DNA from: Candidatus Iainarchaeum sp.
Lineage (GTDB): Archaea > Iainarchaeota > Iainarchaeia > Iainarchaeales > GCA-2688035
Reading direction: 5' to 3'
DNA: 8,609 bases
Assembly (NCBI GenBank): GCA_016931555.1
Contig: JAFGEM010000124.1
Coordinates: 1 to 8,609, forward strand
Shown here: positions 6,433 through 8,609 of the stretch, piece by piece
How the letters are laid out: the number at the start of each line of letters is the position of its first letter
Numbering within the stretch: the first letter of the stretch is position 1
Made by a program: the position numbers and the translations under genes
The notes under the pieces: generated by a model
Seen by the model: only the letters and a program-made list of their open reading frames with translations
Database searches by the model: none
What the model was told of the DNA's origin: nothing

Positions 6433-7578
6433 TTAGGCAATTGCAGTTGAAATTATTTTGCCGAGTTTCTCGTTCTCTAAAAACAATCCATCGTGTCCTA
6501 GCATAGATTCTATTTGGGCATACGTTGAATGTTTTCCCATTTTTTCAAGTGCATTGTGCAATTCAAGCATATCCCTGCTTGGAAAAAGCAGGTCTGAGCT
6601 AATTGAAACAAAATTTGTTTTTGTTTTGCAGTCTGCAAACGCGTTTTCAATGCCCCCGAATTCCCGCTTCAAATCAAAGGTGTCAATTGCCTTTGAAAGA
6701 TAAATGTATGTGTTTGGGTCAAAACGCTTGCAGAATTTGTCGGCCTGGTGATTGAGATAGCTTTCTATTTGATATTGCACGTCAACAGTGCTCACAAAAG
6801 GCCTTATGCGCGAGCCAAAAGTCTCTCTTCCAAATTTTGAGTCTAACAAGTCCCTGTTTAGATATGAAATATTCCCAATCTGCCTTGCTATTGAGAGCCC
6901 GCGCACTGGAAAAGAATTCCCATAATAAAACCCATTATTCCATGCAGGGTCCAACATTATTGCCTGGCGCGAAATATGGTTTAGTGCAATGTATTCCGCA
7001 GATATTTTATGGGAGGCGCCAATAATAAAAGCGTTTTTTGCTATGTTGGGGTAAAGTGCAAGCAATTCAAGAGCTAAAAGCCCGCCAAGGGAAGAGCCAA
7101 TAACTGTGTGCAGTTTCTCTAATCCAATTTTGCGCAAAAAAGCAACTGTTGCATTAACCATGTCCCTAATAAAAAAGCTTGGGAATAATGTTCCGAAAGG
7201 CTTTCCTGTGTCAGGATTTGTTGAAATTGGGCCAGTGCTCCCGTAACAGCCCCCAAAATGGTCAGCACAAATTACAAAGTATTTTTCAGTGTCAATGGGC
7301 TTGCCAGAGCCAATTATTTCAGGCCACCAGCCAGTAAAAGTGCTTCCATTTAATTTTTCAGTTGCTACCTGCGGTGTTGCTGTTAGAGTTGGAAACACAA
7401 GCACTGCATTGGTTTTTGTATTGTTTAATCCCCCAAATGTTTTGTATGCTATTGTTATGGGGCCAAAGCGCTTTCCAGTGGATAACACAAACTCCAAATG
7501 CTTTGAGAAACTAATGTTTTTAATGTTTGGAATTGCAATGCTTGCATCAATACTGTCGCCTATTTCGCCGAGAGACAT
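6433..7578 (-). CDS. metX: Homoserine O-acetyltransferase-like alpha/beta-hydrolase (MetX family)
   Basis: This 381-residue protein has the length and motifs of MetX, which activates homoserine with acetyl-CoA in methionine synthesis. Family blocks in order are the LTAT region (64-67), TGWWPEIIGSGKPID (82-96), GGCYGSTGPISTNPDTGKP (109-127), the nucleophile elbow GSSLGG with S163, RQAIMLDPAW (204-213), GLSIARQIG (227-235), KFGRE (248-252) and YLNHQADKF (274-282). The remaining triad members are D329 (ISSDLLFPS) and H362 (GHDGLF). The elbow differs slightly from the common GGSMGG. There is no C-terminal CBS pair as in some archaeal MetX proteins. Related serine O-acetyltransferase and O-succinyltransferase activities occur in this fold, so the exact acyl donor and acceptor are inferred. 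No other methionine gene is nearby. The ATG at 7578 has a TATA-like box about 27 nt upstream. Confidence 0.88.
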   Translation of the reverse strand: MSLGEIGDSIDASIAIPNIKNISFSKHLEFVLSTGKRFGPITIAYKTFGGLNNTKTNAVLVFPTLTATPQVATEKLNGSTFTGWWPEIIGSGKPIDTEKYFVICADHFGGCYGSTGPISTNPDTGKPFGTLFPSFFIRDMVNATVAFLRKIGLEKLHTVIGSSLGGLLALELLALYPNIAKNAFIIGASHKISAEYIALNHISRQAIMLDPAWNNGFYYGNSFPVRGLSIARQIGNISYLNRDLLDSKFGRETFGSRIRPFVSTVDVQYQIESYLNHQADKFCKRFDPNTYIYLSKAIDTFDLKREFGGIENAFADCKTKTNFVSISSDLLFPSRDMLELHNALEKMGKHSTYAQIESMLGHDGLFLENEKLGKIISTAIA

Positions 7579-7601
7579 GACAGAAACATGGCAACTAGTG
7601 T

Positions 7602-7608
7602 TTTTATA
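7602..7608 (-). promoter_or_regulatory. TATA box of metX
   Basis: The minus strand reads AATATAAAAA here, centred about 27 nt before the metX ATG, with no ribosome-binding site between. This geometry predicts a leaderless transcript. It lies in the 105-bp divergent region shared with the DUF1624 gene. Confidence 0.55.
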
Positions 7609-7653
7609 TTAATTTTTTTTGACAAAAATATTCTTATTGGAATAAACAAAAAG

Positions 7654-7661
7654 TTATATTA
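7654..7661 (+). promoter_or_regulatory. TATA box of the DUF1624 gene
   Basis: TTATATTA is centred about 26 nt before the ATG at 7684. A GGAGG at 7666-7670 is 13 nt from that ATG, too far for a normal ribosome-binding site, and would lie upstream of the predicted transcript start. It may be chance or a regulator contact. Confidence 0.55.
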
Positions 7662-7683
7662 TCTTGGAGGCCACTTTTGTTGC

Positions 7684-8415
7684 ATGGTTCAGAGATATTG
7701 GGAGATTGATGCATTGAGGGGCATTGCAATTCTCCTAATGATATTCTATCATGCGCTTTTTGACATTCGCCTGTTCACTGAAGTAGCACTCCCTTCAGGG
7801 GATTTTATCTGGTTTTGGTTTCCAAGGTTTATTGCATCTGTTTTCATGCTGCTCGTAGGCATTTCCCTTGCATTGAGTTTTTCTAGGATAAAAGACAGGG
7901 GCAAGAACGAGGTCAGGGCAAAATTTTTGACGCGCGGGGCAAAAATAATTGCGTATGGTTTAATCATCTCTCTCTTAACCTTTCTTTCTTTTCCGCAGGA
8001 GTTCATTTTTTTTGGAACACTCCATTTCATTGGAATTTCAATTATGCTCGCAATTCCCTTTCTGGGTTTTAAATGGAAAAACGTTTTTTTTGGGGCAATA
8101 GTCCTTTTGTCAGGCATGCTCTTGAATGCATTCTACCTTGGTTTTCCTTTGTTTGTGCTTGGAGGAAAATTCCCGCCAGGCATTTATACCTTTGATTTTT
8201 TTCCGTTTCTAAATTGGTTTTGGCTAATTTTATTTGGAATATTTTTAGGCAATGCGCTGTATCCTTTGGGAAAACGCAGGTTTGCAGTGAGAGAGCTTGG
8301 GCAAAAGTTTTTGGTTAAGCAGTTTTCCTGGCTCGGGCGGCACTCGCTTTTGATTTATTTTTTGCATCAGCCAATTCTGATTGCAATAATCCTTGCTTTC
8401 ACGTTAGGGCCATAG
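7684..8415 (+). CDS. Membrane acyltransferase-like protein, DUF1624/HGSNAT family
   Basis: This 243-residue integral membrane protein matches the family of heparan-alpha-glucosaminide N-acetyltransferase catalytic domains (DUF1624), thought to move acetyl groups from acetyl-CoA across a membrane to an acceptor. The N-terminal signature RYWEIDALRGIAILLMIFYH (4-23) includes E7, D9, R12 and H23. Other family-like sites are LHFIGI (H114), FDFFPFLNW (D171) and IYFLHQP (H228). About seven or eight hydrophobic segments can be drawn, at roughly 11-30, 42-65, 85-103, 108-126, 133-160, 176-191 and 218-240. The frame is open from 7588, but the first 32 residues do not match the family; ATG 7684 begins at the signature and has a well-placed TATA box. 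The acceptor in this organism is unknown; a surface glycan or lipid is plausible. Confidence 0.82.
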   Translation: MVQRYWEIDALRGIAILLMIFYHALFDIRLFTEVALPSGDFIWFWFPRFIASVFMLLVGISLALSFSRIKDRGKNEVRAKFLTRGAKIIAYGLIISLLTFLSFPQEFIFFGTLHFIGISIMLAIPFLGFKWKNVFFGAIVLLSGMLLNAFYLGFPLFVLGGKFPPGIYTFDFFPFLNWFWLILFGIFLGNALYPLGKRRFAVRELGQKFLVKQFSWLGRHSLLIYFLHQPILIAIILAFTLGP

Positions 8416-8431
8416 CAAAGTTTCTCTTTGC
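8415..8431 (+). terminator. Weak hairpin at the end of the DUF1624 gene
   Basis: GCAAAG (8415-8420) pairs with CTTTGC (8426-8431) around a TTTCT loop, beginning at the last base of the stop codon. There is no long T tail, so a role in termination is only a possibility. Confidence 0.2.
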
Positions 8432-8458
8432 ATAGGCAAAACATTACGTTTGGGAAAC

Positions 8459-8468
8459 AAATTAATAT
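8459..8468 (+). promoter_or_regulatory. Candidate TATA box of the last, partial gene
   Basis: AAATTAATAT is centred near 8464, which predicts a transcript start near 8490. That is close to the GTG at 8488 and just before the ATG at 8497. Confidence 0.4.
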
Positions 8469-8496
8469 CTGTTAATGCATTATTTTTGTGATAAGA

Positions 8497-8609
8497 ATGG
8501 CAAGGCCAAAAAAACTTTTGATGTATGGTGTTCCTCACGCGCCAAACTCAGTGCGCGCCTATCTCCCTGAATTCAAAAGAATGCTAAAAGGCAGGGGAAC
8601 TCTTTACAT
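8497..8609 (+). CDS. Partial gene of unknown function, cut by the window end
   Basis: The frame from ATG 8497 stays open to the end of the window, giving 37 residues that begin MARPKKLLMYGVPHAPNSVR and continue AYLPEFKRMLKGRGTLY. I do not recognise the family. The fragment is basic, with no signal peptide or clear motif. An in-frame GTG at 8488 is an alternative start, adding three residues; the TATA box fits GTG as a near-leaderless start, while GTGAT a few bases before ATG could act as a weak ribosome-binding site. That it is a real gene is supported by the upstream promoter-like box and natural-looking composition. Confidence 0.55.
   Translation, partial: MARPKKLLMYGVPHAPNSVRAYLPEFKRMLKGRGTLY

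Noticed and set aside
6256..6450. Open frame of 64 codons across the tRNA
   Set aside because: It is the translation of the tRNA-Gly exons and intron; the RGFES-like stretch near its end comes from the T arm. The clean cloverleaf explains the sequence fully.

Overview
The window looks like part of an archaeal chromosome, probably from a small-genome (DPANN-type) lineage, though the exact phylum cannot be fixed from sequence alone. The evidence is a tRNA-Gly gene with an intron at the canonical archaeal position 37/38, flanked by a bulge-helix-bulge-like splice motif; a HerA/FtsK-type archaeal ATPase; AT-rich TATA-like boxes centred about 25-27 nt upstream of several ATG codons, a geometry expected for leaderless archaeal transcripts; and an archaeal-type GGTGA ribosome-binding site in front of the one gene that clearly starts with TTG. 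The DNA is AT-rich, gene-dense, and shows no IS element, CRISPR array or phage gene.

Layout, left to right. Positions 1-173 hold a short hairpin with a T tail and promoter-like AT-rich DNA. A large gene (174-3077, +) encodes a HerA-like P-loop ATPase with a long Lys/Glu-rich N-terminal tail and two similar C-terminal modules. It converges on, and overlaps by 10 bp, a minus-strand gene (3068-4765) that fuses a HAD phosphatase domain to a YvcK-type, CofD-like nucleotide-sugar-binding domain. Upstream of that gene on the same strand is a Nudix hydrolase (4836-5258). A divergent intergenic region (5259-5438) separates it from an unrecognised winged-helix/coiled-coil protein (5439-6254, +). Its stop codon lies 5 nt before a tRNA-Gly(CCC) gene (6260-6416) with an 86-nt structured intron. 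The tRNA faces a minus-strand homoserine O-acetyltransferase-like gene, metX (6433-7578), which is divergent from a membrane acyltransferase-like gene of the DUF1624/HGSNAT family (7684-8415, +). A further gene begins near 8497 and runs off the window.

How the genes fit together. Nothing here forms an obvious multi-gene defence or mobile system. The Nudix and HAD-YvcK genes share a strand with a 70-bp gap and may be functionally linked through nucleotide-sugar or phosphate-ester metabolism; this is inference. metX and the DUF1624 gene share a divergent promoter region and both belong to families that use acetyl-CoA, but a functional link is not shown. The most unusual items are the HAD-YvcK fusion, the elaborately folded tRNA intron, the domain architecture of the HerA-like ATPase without an adjacent nurA, and the unrecognised wHTH/coiled-coil protein directly upstream of the tRNA.
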